From the NCBI GenBank assembly GCA_017412025.1, contig JAFQOY010000123.1, positions 1 to 17,125 of the forward strand: DNA of 17,125 bases, given 5' to 3'. The DNA comes from Clostridia bacterium (GTDB lineage Bacteria; Bacillota_A; Clostridia; Christensenellales; Aristaeellaceae). Within the stretch, counting starts at the first letter, position 1; each line of letters begins with the position of its first letter. Positions 8,376 through 14,981 of the stretch are shown here, one piece after another. The notes below the pieces were generated by a model, which was given only the letters and a program-made list of their open reading frames with translations, was not told the DNA's origin and did no database searches. The translations under genes and the position numbers were made by a program.

Positions 8376-9403
8376 GCCTGCTTCGCCGCCTTCTTCTTTT
8401 CCTTCTCCGCCTTCAGAAACTTAGGCAGCTGCGTAATGCCCACAAGCGAGCCAAAGCCGTAGGCAAAGTGGAACGCCGGATACAGGATGATCTCCACCGG
8501 CAGGAATTGAAGCCCCTTCGCTTTGGCGATGTCATAGGAATAGAAGAGATCCAGCAGCAGATACGCGCCCCATTCAAGCGCCAGCAGGCCGCCGAAGAGC
8601 CAGCTGCGCGTGAGCAGCGTCAGCAGGATGAGCCCGATGGTCGAAAGCACAAATGCCATCGGCACAAAGTGACGCACGCCCATGGAGCCCGGCACCAGCG
8701 TCATCGTGATCACGCCCCACTTGCCGTTCATATAGCCCATGCGCATGATGCCGCGCATGGTATCCCGGCAGTAGTACAGTACGCGGATCTTGTGATTGAG
8801 GTAAACCTTGCCGCCGTTTTTGCGGATACGGAAGTTGAGCTCATTGTCCTGATTGCGGGTCATGCGCTCGTCAAAGCCGCCGATGCGATCAAAAAGCTCC
8901 TTGCGCCAGCAGCCGAAGGGAACGGTATCCACATAGCCGTCCTCCTGTGTGAGACGATATGTCGCATTGCCCACGCCCAGCGGCGTCTTGAGCATCTCGG
9001 CAATCGCCTCGCCCATGAATCCGCGTCCGCGCGTTTCAAACACACCGCCTGCATTGTCGCAGTCCTTCGTCAGCAGCGTCTCAACCGACAGGCGGATGTA
9101 GTCCTCCGGATACTCCGCATGCGCGTCAAGGCGCACGATAACGTCGGCTCTGCTCGCGCGGATACCGATGTTCATCGCATACGGCACGGTGCGGTTGGGA
9201 TTGTCCAGCACGACAATCTGCGGATGCTCCTTCTGCATCTCGCGCAGCATCTCCACCGTGCGGTCCTCCGACCTGCCGTCGACAAAGATGACCTCCATCA
9301 GCTCAGCAGGATAATCCTGCGAAAAGATGGACGCCACGCATGCGGTGATAAACTTTTCCTCGTTGCGCACGGGAAGGATGACCGAAATGAAAGGCAGCTC
9401 CAT
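8372..9403 (-). CDS. Membrane-anchored family 2 glycosyltransferase, ExoA-like
   Basis: A 343-aa protein, the first gene of the operon. Residues 1-235 form a GT-A domain: FISVILPVRNEEKFI at the start, D42 in IFVDGRSEDRT, the metal-binding RLDAHAEYP at 91-99 (DAH in place of DxD), and NQDNELNFRIR at 184-194, where D186 is a good candidate for the catalytic base. Residues about 245-320 hold three hydrophobic spans, and a lysine-rich cytoplasmic tail ends the protein. This combination is that of succinoglycan ExoA and related beta-glycosyltransferases. GGGAG lies nine bases before the ATG at 9403, and a good promoter is 60 bases upstream. Confidence 0.92.
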   Translation of the reverse strand: MELPFISVILPVRNEEKFITACVASIFSQDYPAELMEVIFVDGRSEDRTVEMLREMQKEHPQIVVLDNPNRTVPYAMNIGIRASRADVIVRLDAHAEYPEDYIRLSVETLLTKDCDNAGGVFETRGRGFMGEAIAEMLKTPLGVGNATYRLTQEDGYVDTVPFGCWRKELFDRIGGFDERMTRNQDNELNFRIRKNGGKVYLNHKIRVLYYCRDTMRGIMRMGYMNGKWGVITMTLVPGSMGVRHFVPMAFVLSTIGLILLTLLTRSWLFGGLLALEWGAYLLLDLFYSYDIAKAKGLQFLPVEIILYPAFHFAYGFGSLVGITQLPKFLKAEKEKKKAAKQA

Positions 9404-9462
9404 GATTGATTTCTCCCAGTCTGTATATCAAGGTATTGCAAAGAATCACAATGAATCAGTTT

Positions 9463-9491
9463 ATTATAGCACAAACGCAGGGGGATGAAAA
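9463..9491 (-). promoter_or_regulatory. Sigma-A promoter of the polysaccharide operon
   Basis: On the minus strand there is a perfect -10 TATAAT (9463-9468) and a -35 TTTTCA (9486-9491, four of six consensus bases), with an exact 17-base spacer. Transcription should start near 9456, leaving a leader of about 50 bases before the ATG at 9403. It is divergent from the toxin promoter. Confidence 0.75.
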
Positions 9492-9536
9492 GGAAAAAGA
9501 GAAAATGCCGTCCCCTTGTACAGTAAAGAACGGCAT
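9492..9536 (-). terminator. Candidate minus-strand terminator just upstream of the operon promoter
   Basis: The inverted repeat ATGCCGT (9505-9511) and ACGGCAT (9530-9536) is followed on the minus strand by TTTTCTCTTTTT. The loop is 18 bases and can pair further as CTTT with AAGG. It would stop minus-strand read-through from the toxin-antitoxin region before the operon promoter. It also covers the -35 of the toxin promoter on the plus strand. Confidence 0.5.
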
Positions 9537-9544
9537 GAAATAAT
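9516..9544 (+). promoter_or_regulatory. Candidate promoter of the toxin gene
   Basis: -35 TTGTAC (9516-9521) and -10 AATAAT (9539-9544, five of six consensus) are 17 bases apart on the plus strand. The start of transcription would be near 9551, giving a leader of about 70 bases that contains a small hairpin (GGCAG and CTGCC, around 9554-9569). The -35 matches only at TTG. Confidence 0.45.
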
Positions 9545-9619
9545 CCATGTGTAGGCAGGCAGTGCTGCCGGTGATGCTCTTTTTCGCAACCGCGTACAGA
9601 AGCAAAAGGGGGCGTTTGT

Positions 9620-9700
9620 ATGAGCGATTACGAACTAATCATGATTATCCTGACGTTCCTGACGCTGCTTAATGCAGTCGAAAAAAAGAACAACGGATAA
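9620..9700 (+). CDS. Type I toxin, holin-like small membrane peptide (TxpA/BsrE type)
   Basis: A 26-codon gene, the only convincing plus-strand gene here. It starts with MSDYELIMII, continues through a leucine-rich hydrophobic stretch (LTFLTLLNAV) and ends with the charged tail EKKNNG. AGGGGG lies eight bases upstream of the ATG. The pattern M-S-x-Y/F-E-x-L/I-x-x-M/I followed by one membrane span and a short lysine-rich end is that of the putative holin-like toxin family, whose studied members in Bacillus subtilis are TxpA, BsrG and BsrE. These peptides insert in the membrane and are silenced by an antisense RNA that overlaps the 3' part of the mRNA. Exactly such an antisense unit is seen at about 9698-9792. 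Its length is near the short end for the family (BsrE has 30 residues). Confidence 0.85.
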   Translation: MSDYELIMIILTFLTLLNAVEKKNNG

Positions 9701-9736
9701 ATACAAACCACCGCGCAGGTGACGCTGCACGGTGGT
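9698..9736 (-). terminator. Terminator of the antisense RNA
   Basis: Stem ACCACCG (9707-9713) with CGGTGGT (9730-9736), one C/A mismatch, then GCAG with CTGC, around a 6-base loop. Read on the minus strand it is followed by TTTGTATTTAT. On the plus strand the bases after the stem are not T-rich, so the toxin mRNA probably reads through it. Confidence 0.75.
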
Positions 9737-9792
9737 CTATGTAACCTATACCCTTAGGTTGCGACAGAGCCGCAGATAACGGATCTCTGCCT
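9698..9792 (-). ncRNA. Antisense RNA antitoxin (RatA/SR5-like)
   Basis: The RNA is inferred from a near-consensus minus-strand promoter (9799-9827) and an intrinsic terminator whose hairpin is at 9707-9736. The RNA would be about 95 nt, with three hairpins: one around 9763-9795 (arms with CAGAG and CTCTG), one at 9742-9760 (AACCTA and TAGGTT), and the terminator. It would pair with the toxin mRNA just beyond the stop codon at 9700, as in txpA/ratA, bsrG/SR4 and bsrE/SR5 of B. subtilis, where pairing promotes mRNA decay and may block translation. The ends are estimates from promoter and terminator positions. Confidence 0.75.
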
Positions 9793-9798
9793 GTCTAC

Positions 9799-9827
9799 AT
9801 TGTACGCTATCCTCCCAACCCCGTCAA
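9799..9827 (-). promoter_or_regulatory. Strong sigma-A promoter of the antisense RNA
   Basis: Minus-strand -35 TTGACG (9822-9827, five of six) and -10 TACAAT (9799-9804, five of six), with an exact 17-base spacer. This is the best-scoring promoter in the window by eye and stronger than the toxin promoter, as expected when antitoxin RNA must be in excess. Confidence 0.82.
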
Positions 9828-9842
9828 GCCAGGATTGGGAGG
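9811..9842. repeat. Inverted repeat embracing the antitoxin -35 box
   Basis: A perfect 8-bp inverted repeat, CCTCCCAA at 9811-9818 and TTGGGAGG at 9835-9842, has 16 bases between the arms. The left arm lies in the spacer of the antisense promoter and the right arm just upstream of its -35. It could be a hairpin in the 3' part of the toxin mRNA or an operator-like site; the sequence alone does not decide. Confidence 0.7.
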
Positions 9843-9843
9843 T

Positions 9844-9872
9844 CTCTTGATATAAAGAGCTGTTTAGTTTTT
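9844..9872 (+). terminator. Possible 3' end of the toxin mRNA
   Basis: A short stem CTCTT (9844-9848) and AAGAG (9855-9859) is followed by CTGTTTAGTTTTT. It directly follows the 8-bp hairpin at 9811-9842 and could stack on it. The 5-bp stem is weak, so this is only a candidate; read-through to 10103 is the alternative. Confidence 0.35.
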
Positions 9873-9911
9873 CACAACCGTGTCTATTAGAACACACACG
9901 ATTCTTTTCAT
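9864..9911 (-). CDS. Possible 15-codon open frame upstream of the antitoxin promoter
   Basis: An ATG at 9911 is preceded by GAGGAAAAG, a good ribosome binding site, and opens a frame of 15 codons reading MKRIVCVLIDTVVKN before TAA. It lies between the terminator at 9949-9990 and the antisense promoter. No convincing promoter is seen, the strong terminator just upstream would block read-through, and no family is recognised. It may be chance or a leader-like relic. Confidence 0.2.
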   Translation of the reverse strand: MKRIVCVLIDTVVKN

Positions 9912-9948
9912 CTTTTCCTCTACCGAATGTATCATGGATTGAAGTACT

Positions 9949-9990
9949 AAAAAAACGAAGCCGCCGTGTAGCTGGCACTACCGGCGGCTT
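9949..9990 (-). terminator. Strong intrinsic terminator of the rbgA-to-SH3 gene run
   Basis: Arms AAGCCGCCG (9958-9966) and CGGCGGCTT (9982-9990), with an inner GTAG/CTAC pairing, are followed on the minus strand by CG and seven Ts (9949-9955). It lies about 110 bases after the stop codon of the SH3-domain gene. Read on the plus strand the tail is TTTGATCTTT, so weak bidirectional action is possible. Confidence 0.85.
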
Positions 9991-10077
9991 TGATCTTTAC
10001 ATGCGTTAATTCCCGCGAGAGCAGGGAGAATCGTGTGAGGACAGCAGCCTCTTGACTACATTTTCTGCATCAGTTCC
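9991..10077. other. Short unassigned stretch between two opposed terminators
   Basis: No gene or known RNA is recognised in these 87 bases. A small palindrome, TTCCCGCGAGAGCAGGGAGAA, is imperfect around 10010-10030. The stretch would be the 3' leader-out of the SH3 gene transcript on the minus strand, or the end of a plus-strand transcript stopping at 10078-10103. Confidence 0.4.
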
Positions 10078-10103
10078 AGCCAGCCATCAAGGGCTGGCTT
10101 TTT
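10078..10103 (+). terminator. Plus-strand intrinsic terminator
   Basis: A perfect 8-bp stem AGCCAGCC (10078-10085) and GGCTGGCT (10092-10099) around a 6-base loop merges into five Ts (10099-10103). It protects the end of the minus-strand SH3 gene from plus-strand transcription coming from the toxin side. It touches the stop codon of that gene at 10103. Confidence 0.75.
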
Positions 10104-10624
10104 CAGTCGCAATTCTTGCAGTGCACATACCCCTGCTTCTCCGCCTCGGCAGCAGAGGAGAAGTATATCCTGTTCTTCTCCTTGGGCAGCGTATGACAGT
10201 ACGGTTCATGATACTTTTTCGTATTCCGATTGCCAATCAGCTGCTTTGCTGCAGCTTCCGGCGCAGCATATGCCGCCCGCTCAATCGCCATCTCCTCGCT
10301 GGCCACCAGCAGATCGGAACGGATGTATCCTTTCGTTCCGTCCTCAAGCTCGACGGTATACCAGACTTCGTCGCGCTGATTGACCTGCGCGGCAAGCACC
10401 ATCACCGGCGTTCCGCGCTCGATTCTGGCGATCCGTTTGGCCTTCGTGCTCATATCCGCACGGACGTTGACCGCCAGTTCATCCGTCTCCGCAAGAAACG
10501 GAAACTGCACGGCGCTCTCCGCAGTGTCGGCGGCTTCCTGCAGTGTCATGCCTTCCGCAGCGCCTGCCGTGCATAGCAGACACAGCAGCGCCAGCAGGGC
10601 AAGATTTAAAAGCTTCTTTATCAT
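10103..10624 (-). CDS. Secreted SH3-domain protein with C-terminal Cys/His metal-binding motif
   Basis: A 173-aa protein. The ATG at 10624 starts a clear signal peptide (MIKKLLNLALLALLCLLCTAGAA, cut near residue 23). The site before it is weak (a G-rich GCGGTG), and the gene is 17 bases after the large membrane protein. Residues about 48-106 form a bacterial SH3 domain: LAVNVRADMSTKAKRIARIERGTPV, VWYTVELEDGTKGYIRSDLL. The tail from about 133 has KKYHEPYCHTLPKEKNRIYF and YVHCKNCD, giving H139, C143, C169 and C172. This is the small Ada-like zinc-binding module often found at the end of secreted nucleases and SH3 proteins. It probably binds the cell wall or another surface polymer; no catalytic domain is present. 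Confidence 0.82.
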   Translation of the reverse strand: MIKKLLNLALLALLCLLCTAGAAEGMTLQEAADTAESAVQFPFLAETDELAVNVRADMSTKAKRIARIERGTPVMVLAAQVNQRDEVWYTVELEDGTKGYIRSDLLVASEEMAIERAAYAAPEAAAKQLIGNRNTKKYHEPYCHTLPKEKNRIYFSSAAEAEKQGYVHCKNCD

Positions 10625-10641
10625 CTGTACACCGCGCTTTC

Positions 10642-13600
10642 TCAGTACCACATCCACCCGTCAAACCAGCTGACCGCATCGCACCACGCGCGCGGCACCT
10701 CCATGCCGGAGGCCAAGGGATAAAACGCAATAAACAGCGCGACAGCCGAAACGGCCAGCAGCGCCGCCAGCGCATAAGCGATCTTCTTATGGCTGCGGGA
10801 GAGATACTTGAGCCCCAGCGCCGTCGCGATGATGATCCACGGCACGCTGGCAAAGTAATGATAGATGAACGTCAGGCGCGAAACCAGCACCCACGGCAGA
10901 TACGCCGAGAGGAAGCCCACGCAGATCACCGGCAGCACGCGGTCGTCCTCATCCTCGCGCCCGGGCAGCACGCCCAGCGCGGGCAGCGCATTGCGGTATA
11001 CGCTGCAGCCAAGCGCAAACAGGATGCCGGCAAGCCCCGTCCACCAGACGGCAGGATTGCCAAAGGCAAGGATGGAGGACGCCATGCCCGCGCCCTTGAA
11101 GTCCGCCTGATAATACCACGTCGGCTTGACAATCAGCGGCCACTCGTACCAGGGCGATGCAAAGTAATGCTCTGCAACGAGGTTCTTGTGGTAATCAAAC
11201 ATCAGCACCTGCGCATCCCACAGGCGCGTGAACGTCGTCAGATCCCATCTGATCTCGCCGTATGCGCGCAGATACGGAATATAACTGAGCACATAGATCA
11301 CGATCGGAATGAGGACAAAGAACACGCAGCAGGCGAGAATGGTCTTCAGCCCTCTGTCCGCAAACGCCTGCGCAGCACGGGCAAAGGCCGGATCCTCGCG
11401 CCTGTGCTTCCAGGCATAGACGCTCTGCCGCCAGAGCTGATAAAACCGTGCAAAGAACAGTACTGCCAGCCCCACCGCGCCGTAGCAGCCGATCCACTTG
11501 CTGGCAATCGCAAGCCCCATGCACGCGCCCGACAGCGCAAGCGGCACAAACGTATCCCTCAGGCGCTGGTGATAGAAGCTCATCTTCATCCATCGCGCCA
11601 TGAACAGGAACATCAGCATCATGAACAGCACGGGGAAGGAATCGATCGTCGCAATACGGGTCTGCGTAAAGTGCATGCAGTCCGCGCTCAGAAGCAGCGC
11701 GCACAGCGCAGACCAGAGCGTAGAGGAAAGCAGCTGCTTCGCCAGCAGATACATCGCCGGCACCATCAGCACGCCGCAGAGCGCGCCGGCAAAGCGCCAC
11801 GCAAACGGCGTCATGCCCATCAGGCGGATGCACCAGGACATGAACACCTTGCCAAGCGGCGGATGCGTCGTCTCATAGGTGTGCAGCGCGTTCGCATGCT
11901 CGTAGCCCGTTCGCCCGTGGTAGATCTCGTCAAAGTACATGCTGTTGAGATAGCCGGGCACGGCAGGCACAGTATCCTGCTCGTCAATCAGCGAAAGCGG
12001 ATCGCTGCTCCTGCCCTCGCGCGCGCCATAGCGCTGCGCGCTCACAGGTTCAAGCACTTGCCCGTTTTCATCGACTGCCGCAACCTCCCACAGCGCCGCG
12101 CCCGCGTTGTCAAACGTCACGCGCAGATAGCGCCCGCTGAAGGGCAGCATGTTGGGGCGCACATCCGTCACCCGACCGTTTTCGTCGTATACCGCCGGGC
12201 GGACTGCCTGCCACTTGAAGCAGTCGCCGATCGCAAATTTCGCGCCGAATTCCTCGCCGAAGCTGACGCCGTCGTCGGATACGGCAAACGTAAACGCCGT
12301 ATCCGAGATGCCGCCGTAATAGTAGATGTGAAAATCTTCCTGGCGCTCGCCCAGATCGATGACCACGCTTTCGCCTGTCTGCGTGGACGTATAGCCGTCC
12401 TGCGGCGCCTTCGTATCGCCCAGCTGCCAGAAGCCAACAACGGCATACGCCGCCGTCAGCGCAAGCATCACGAGATAATCTCGCCGGGTCATATGCAGGC
12501 GATAGTCCTTCGCATGCAGCAGCTCTTCGCGCATGCGGCGCACGGAGGCGGTCTCCTTTTCCTCCCCGTCCGCCTCATTCTGCGTGCGCTCCGCCCGCTC
12601 TGCAGACGCATGCGCTCTCAGGCGCATCGGCTCCTTGCCCATGCACAGGCATACGCAGGCCCACACGGTCAGCCCGGCTGCAATCAGCTGCACTGCGCCC
12701 AGCAGATAGCCAAGCCACAGATTCGGCGCAACCAGATGCTCAAAGGCCAGCACTGTGCCGATATTGACGGCGGCCGCCGCGCTTGCAAGCACACCGGAAA
12801 CCAGCAGACGCAGATCGCCCGTTTCCATATAGCTCATCATCAGCAGCACCAGCGCGGGCAGAATATAGCGCTCATGCATTTTGGAGCCAAGGACGAACAC
12901 CAGCTGCAGCGTCGCGCCAGCTGCCGGGAAGAGCATGCTCCGCCCCCTGCCGCGCAGATAGACCGCAACGCCGAACGCAAAGGACAGCGCCATCAGCGCC
13001 ATGCCCAGCTGACCATAGGTGATCCCGGCCAGAACAGGCTGCGCATTGGGCGTCCAGTTGCCGCCCAGCAGGAACATCAGATTGCCGGTTGAGAGCGTCG
13101 CATAGGCATAGCTTGACAGCGTCTGTGCATATTTGTCGACAATCCAGAACGCAGACGCCTGATTGGGCGAAAACGGCAGCACAATCACAATCGTCGTCAG
13201 CACGCCAAGCGCCATGCCGACGGCAGCGCTCTTTCTCGATTCCCTGACCCTGACCGCATCGCGCACAAGCGCCGCAACGCCCAGCGGCGCAAGCAGGCCC
13301 GCCTGCGGCTTGGCCAGCACGCAGAGCGCGTATACCGGAATCGCCGCCATCCATCTGCCTTCGCGCGCAAGGCACAGCACAACCAGCAGCAGCAGCGCCA
13401 GCACAGAGTCAATCTGCCCCCAGCATGCGCCGGTGATCACAAAGGCAGGGTTAAACGCAATCAGCGCCGCTGCGCCAAGCGCAGCCCGCTGCCCGGCAGC
13501 GCGGTGCGCCGCCGCATACATCAGCGCCGCAAGCGCCACATCGCATGCGATGGGCACAAGCTTGAGCAGCACCTGGCCGCCCATCGTGCCAAACTGTATT

Positions 13601-14583
13601 CCGGTCAGATTGGAAATGTGCCCGATCACGCCGAGCACCAGCAGATACGCCGGCGGATAGTCGCAGAAATAAGACGGATCATAGAAATCTGCCGGGCCCA
13701 GCGCGGCCATCCTGCCCGCCCATGCGGAGAAACAGCCTATGTCAACGCCATAGCCCTCAACCGTAAACGCCAGCGCGAGGCGCAGCAGCAGTGAAACGCC
13801 CAAAACACCGGCGAGCGCGCTCCTGCCATGGCGCAAAGACGCGCCGCCATGCGCCAGCAGCTTCCCTGCCGCAGCGTATGCCGCGATCAGATAGGCCGCC
13901 GCCACGACCAGCAGACCGGGAATCACCAGACCCCTGACGTCTTTTGTTTCCGACGCCGCCGGTTTCTGCGGCGCGGGCGTCGCCAGGCTGAGCACCTGCA
14001 CGCCGACGGGCGCCGTCTCCACCTGCTCGAGGCAGACGTCGGTAAACCACGCGCGGCCCGCCGCCTCCGAACCATAGCCGCCCAGGCGTACGCAGACCGT
14101 CGCGCTGCGCATGCCCTTGCCGGTCTGCGCGTAGAGCGTCACGGTCTCCCACTCGCCGTCTGTGTCATGCACGTCGTCGCTCGTGCCGAACACGCCGAGG
14201 AAGGACACGTTCGCGCCGATCTTATCCGCCTCGCAGCCCTGCGCCTTCACGCGCGCCGTGAGCCTGTATGTCGCATTTTCCTGCACGGAAACCGTCTGCT
14301 CAAACCGCGCGTCGTTTGGCGCAACATTTTCAATGAGCACTGCCGTCGTGCCGTCCTCAAGTACGGCAGGCTCCAGATAGGACACGCCGCTGCTGGTCAC
14401 CCACATGCCCGTCGTCCATCCGGCGGGCATGCCGTTTTCCATTTCCGAAAAATCCGCATTCACCAGCAGATTGCCCTGCGCCGCCGGTTCGCTCCGATTC
14501 ATGCCCGTCAAAAGCACGCCGCAAACAGCCAGCAGCACAGCCAATGCACAGACGATCAGCACGATGCGTTTTGTGTTTCTCAT
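10642..14583 (-). CDS. Tandem GT-C membrane glycosyltransferase ending in a protein O-mannosyltransferase (PMT) module
   Basis: A 1313-aa polytopic protein with GGAGG six bases before the ATG at 14583. In order: a signal anchor (8-27); an outside beta-rich carbohydrate-binding-like domain (about 36-190); a multi-span GT-C domain (about 217-650) with VDIGCF (D281), DYPPAY (308-313), CWGQIDS (387-393), AKPQAG (424-429) and KMHERY (568-573); a charged linker (650-695); one span (703-720); an F5/8-type-C-like outside domain (about 725-850); and a PMT module with YFDEIYHGRTGYEH (catalytic-type Asp885-Glu886), THPPLGK (906-912), about nine spans and the typical ending SWFDGWMWY. Family knowledge: PMT enzymes move mannose from a polyprenyl-phosphate donor to Ser/Thr of exported proteins. 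Two GT-C units in one chain suggest two sugar transfers or donor handling in one protein (inference). The usual PMT length is 500-800, so this is a true fusion. Confidence 0.85.
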   Translation of the reverse strand: MRNTKRIVLIVCALAVLLAVCGVLLTGMNRSEPAAQGNLLVNADFSEMENGMPAGWTTGMWVTSSGVSYLEPAVLEDGTTAVLIENVAPNDARFEQTVSVQENATYRLTARVKAQGCEADKIGANVSFLGVFGTSDDVHDTDGEWETVTLYAQTGKGMRSATVCVRLGGYGSEAAGRAWFTDVCLEQVETAPVGVQVLSLATPAPQKPAASETKDVRGLVIPGLLVVAAAYLIAAYAAAGKLLAHGGASLRHGRSALAGVLGVSLLLRLALAFTVEGYGVDIGCFSAWAGRMAALGPADFYDPSYFCDYPPAYLLVLGVIGHISNLTGIQFGTMGGQVLLKLVPIACDVALAALMYAAAHRAAGQRAALGAAALIAFNPAFVITGACWGQIDSVLALLLLVVLCLAREGRWMAAIPVYALCVLAKPQAGLLAPLGVAALVRDAVRVRESRKSAAVGMALGVLTTIVIVLPFSPNQASAFWIVDKYAQTLSSYAYATLSTGNLMFLLGGNWTPNAQPVLAGITYGQLGMALMALSFAFGVAVYLRGRGRSMLFPAAGATLQLVFVLGSKMHERYILPALVLLMMSYMETGDLRLLVSGVLASAAAAVNIGTVLAFEHLVAPNLWLGYLLGAVQLIAAGLTVWACVCLCMGKEPMRLRAHASAERAERTQNEADGEEKETASVRRMREELLHAKDYRLHMTRRDYLVMLALTAAYAVVGFWQLGDTKAPQDGYTSTQTGESVVIDLGERQEDFHIYYYGGISDTAFTFAVSDDGVSFGEEFGAKFAIGDCFKWQAVRPAVYDENGRVTDVRPNMLPFSGRYLRVTFDNAGAALWEVAAVDENGQVLEPVSAQRYGAREGRSSDPLSLIDEQDTVPAVPGYLNSMYFDEIYHGRTGYEHANALHTYETTHPPLGKVFMSWCIRLMGMTPFAWRFAGALCGVLMVPAMYLLAKQLLSSTLWSALCALLLSADCMHFTQTRIATIDSFPVLFMMLMFLFMARWMKMSFYHQRLRDTFVPLALSGACMGLAIASKWIGCYGAVGLAVLFFARFYQLWRQSVYAWKHRREDPAFARAAQAFADRGLKTILACCVFFVLIPIVIYVLSYIPYLRAYGEIRWDLTTFTRLWDAQVLMFDYHKNLVAEHYFASPWYEWPLIVKPTWYYQADFKGAGMASSILAFGNPAVWWTGLAGILFALGCSVYRNALPALGVLPGREDEDDRVLPVICVGFLSAYLPWVLVSRLTFIYHYFASVPWIIIATALGLKYLSRSHKKIAYALAALLAVSAVALFIAFYPLASGMEVPRAWCDAVSWFDGWMWY

Positions 14584-14606
14584 ATCCAGCCTCCGATTTT
14601 CCGGCG

Positions 14607-14969
14607 TCAGAACGCCGGGCCCTGATACGGGAACGCATCGACGATATGCGTGACGCGTTCACCCTGAATCTCGATCACATCAAACCGGGCCTGCCGATTC
14701 ATCAGACCCTTCCGCATCAGATAGTATATTGCGCCCTTGCAGATGCGCTTTTGCTTGGCCCGCGTCACCGCCTCCCGGCCGCTGACGGCTCCCTGTTTTC
14801 TCGTCTTCACCTCGACGAAGACGATGCAGCTTTTGTCCTGTGCAATCAGATCGATTTCCGCGCCGGCCGCCTGATAGTTGCGAGCCAGAATCGCATATCC
14901 CTTTTCGCACAGCAGCTGCTCCGCTCGCACCTCGCCCAGCGCGCCGCGGACGTGGGCATTGTTTTCCAT
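14607..14969 (-). CDS. yraN: UPF0102 family protein YraN
   Basis: A 120-aa protein of the endonuclease-like UPF0102 family. Seen: GALGEVRAEQLLCEKGYAIL at 9-28, NYQAAGAEIDLIAQD at 31-45 and IVFVEVKTRK at 49-58. The E-x-D...E-V-K pattern (E38, D40, E53, K55) is the PD-(D/E)XK-type nuclease signature of the family. GGAAGG sits five bases before the ATG. Its place 12 bases after rnhB and 23 before the large membrane protein is the conserved Bacillota order. The exact role is not known; links to DNA repair or recombination have been proposed from the fold. Confidence 0.93.
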   Translation of the reverse strand: MENNAHVRGALGEVRAEQLLCEKGYAILARNYQAAGAEIDLIAQDKSCIVFVEVKTRKQGAVSGREAVTRAKQKRICKGAIYYLMRKGLMNRQARFDVIEIQGERVTHIVDAFPYQGPAF

Positions 14970-14981
14970 ATCAGCCTTCCG

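Noticed and set aside
9754..9978. A 74-codon minus-strand open frame over the antitoxin region
   Set aside because: It runs through the strong terminator, the antisense promoter and part of the antisense RNA, has no ribosome binding site, and its translation is not like any family I know.
9991..10102. A 6S RNA or riboswitch in the gap after the SH3 gene
   Set aside because: I could not find the long rod with a central bubble or any known riboswitch core; only terminator hairpins are clear.
10543..13092. An 849-codon plus-strand open frame opposite the large membrane protein
   Set aside because: Its composition is dominated by Arg, His, Gln and Ala with no hydrophobic pattern; it is the shadow of the PMT-like gene.
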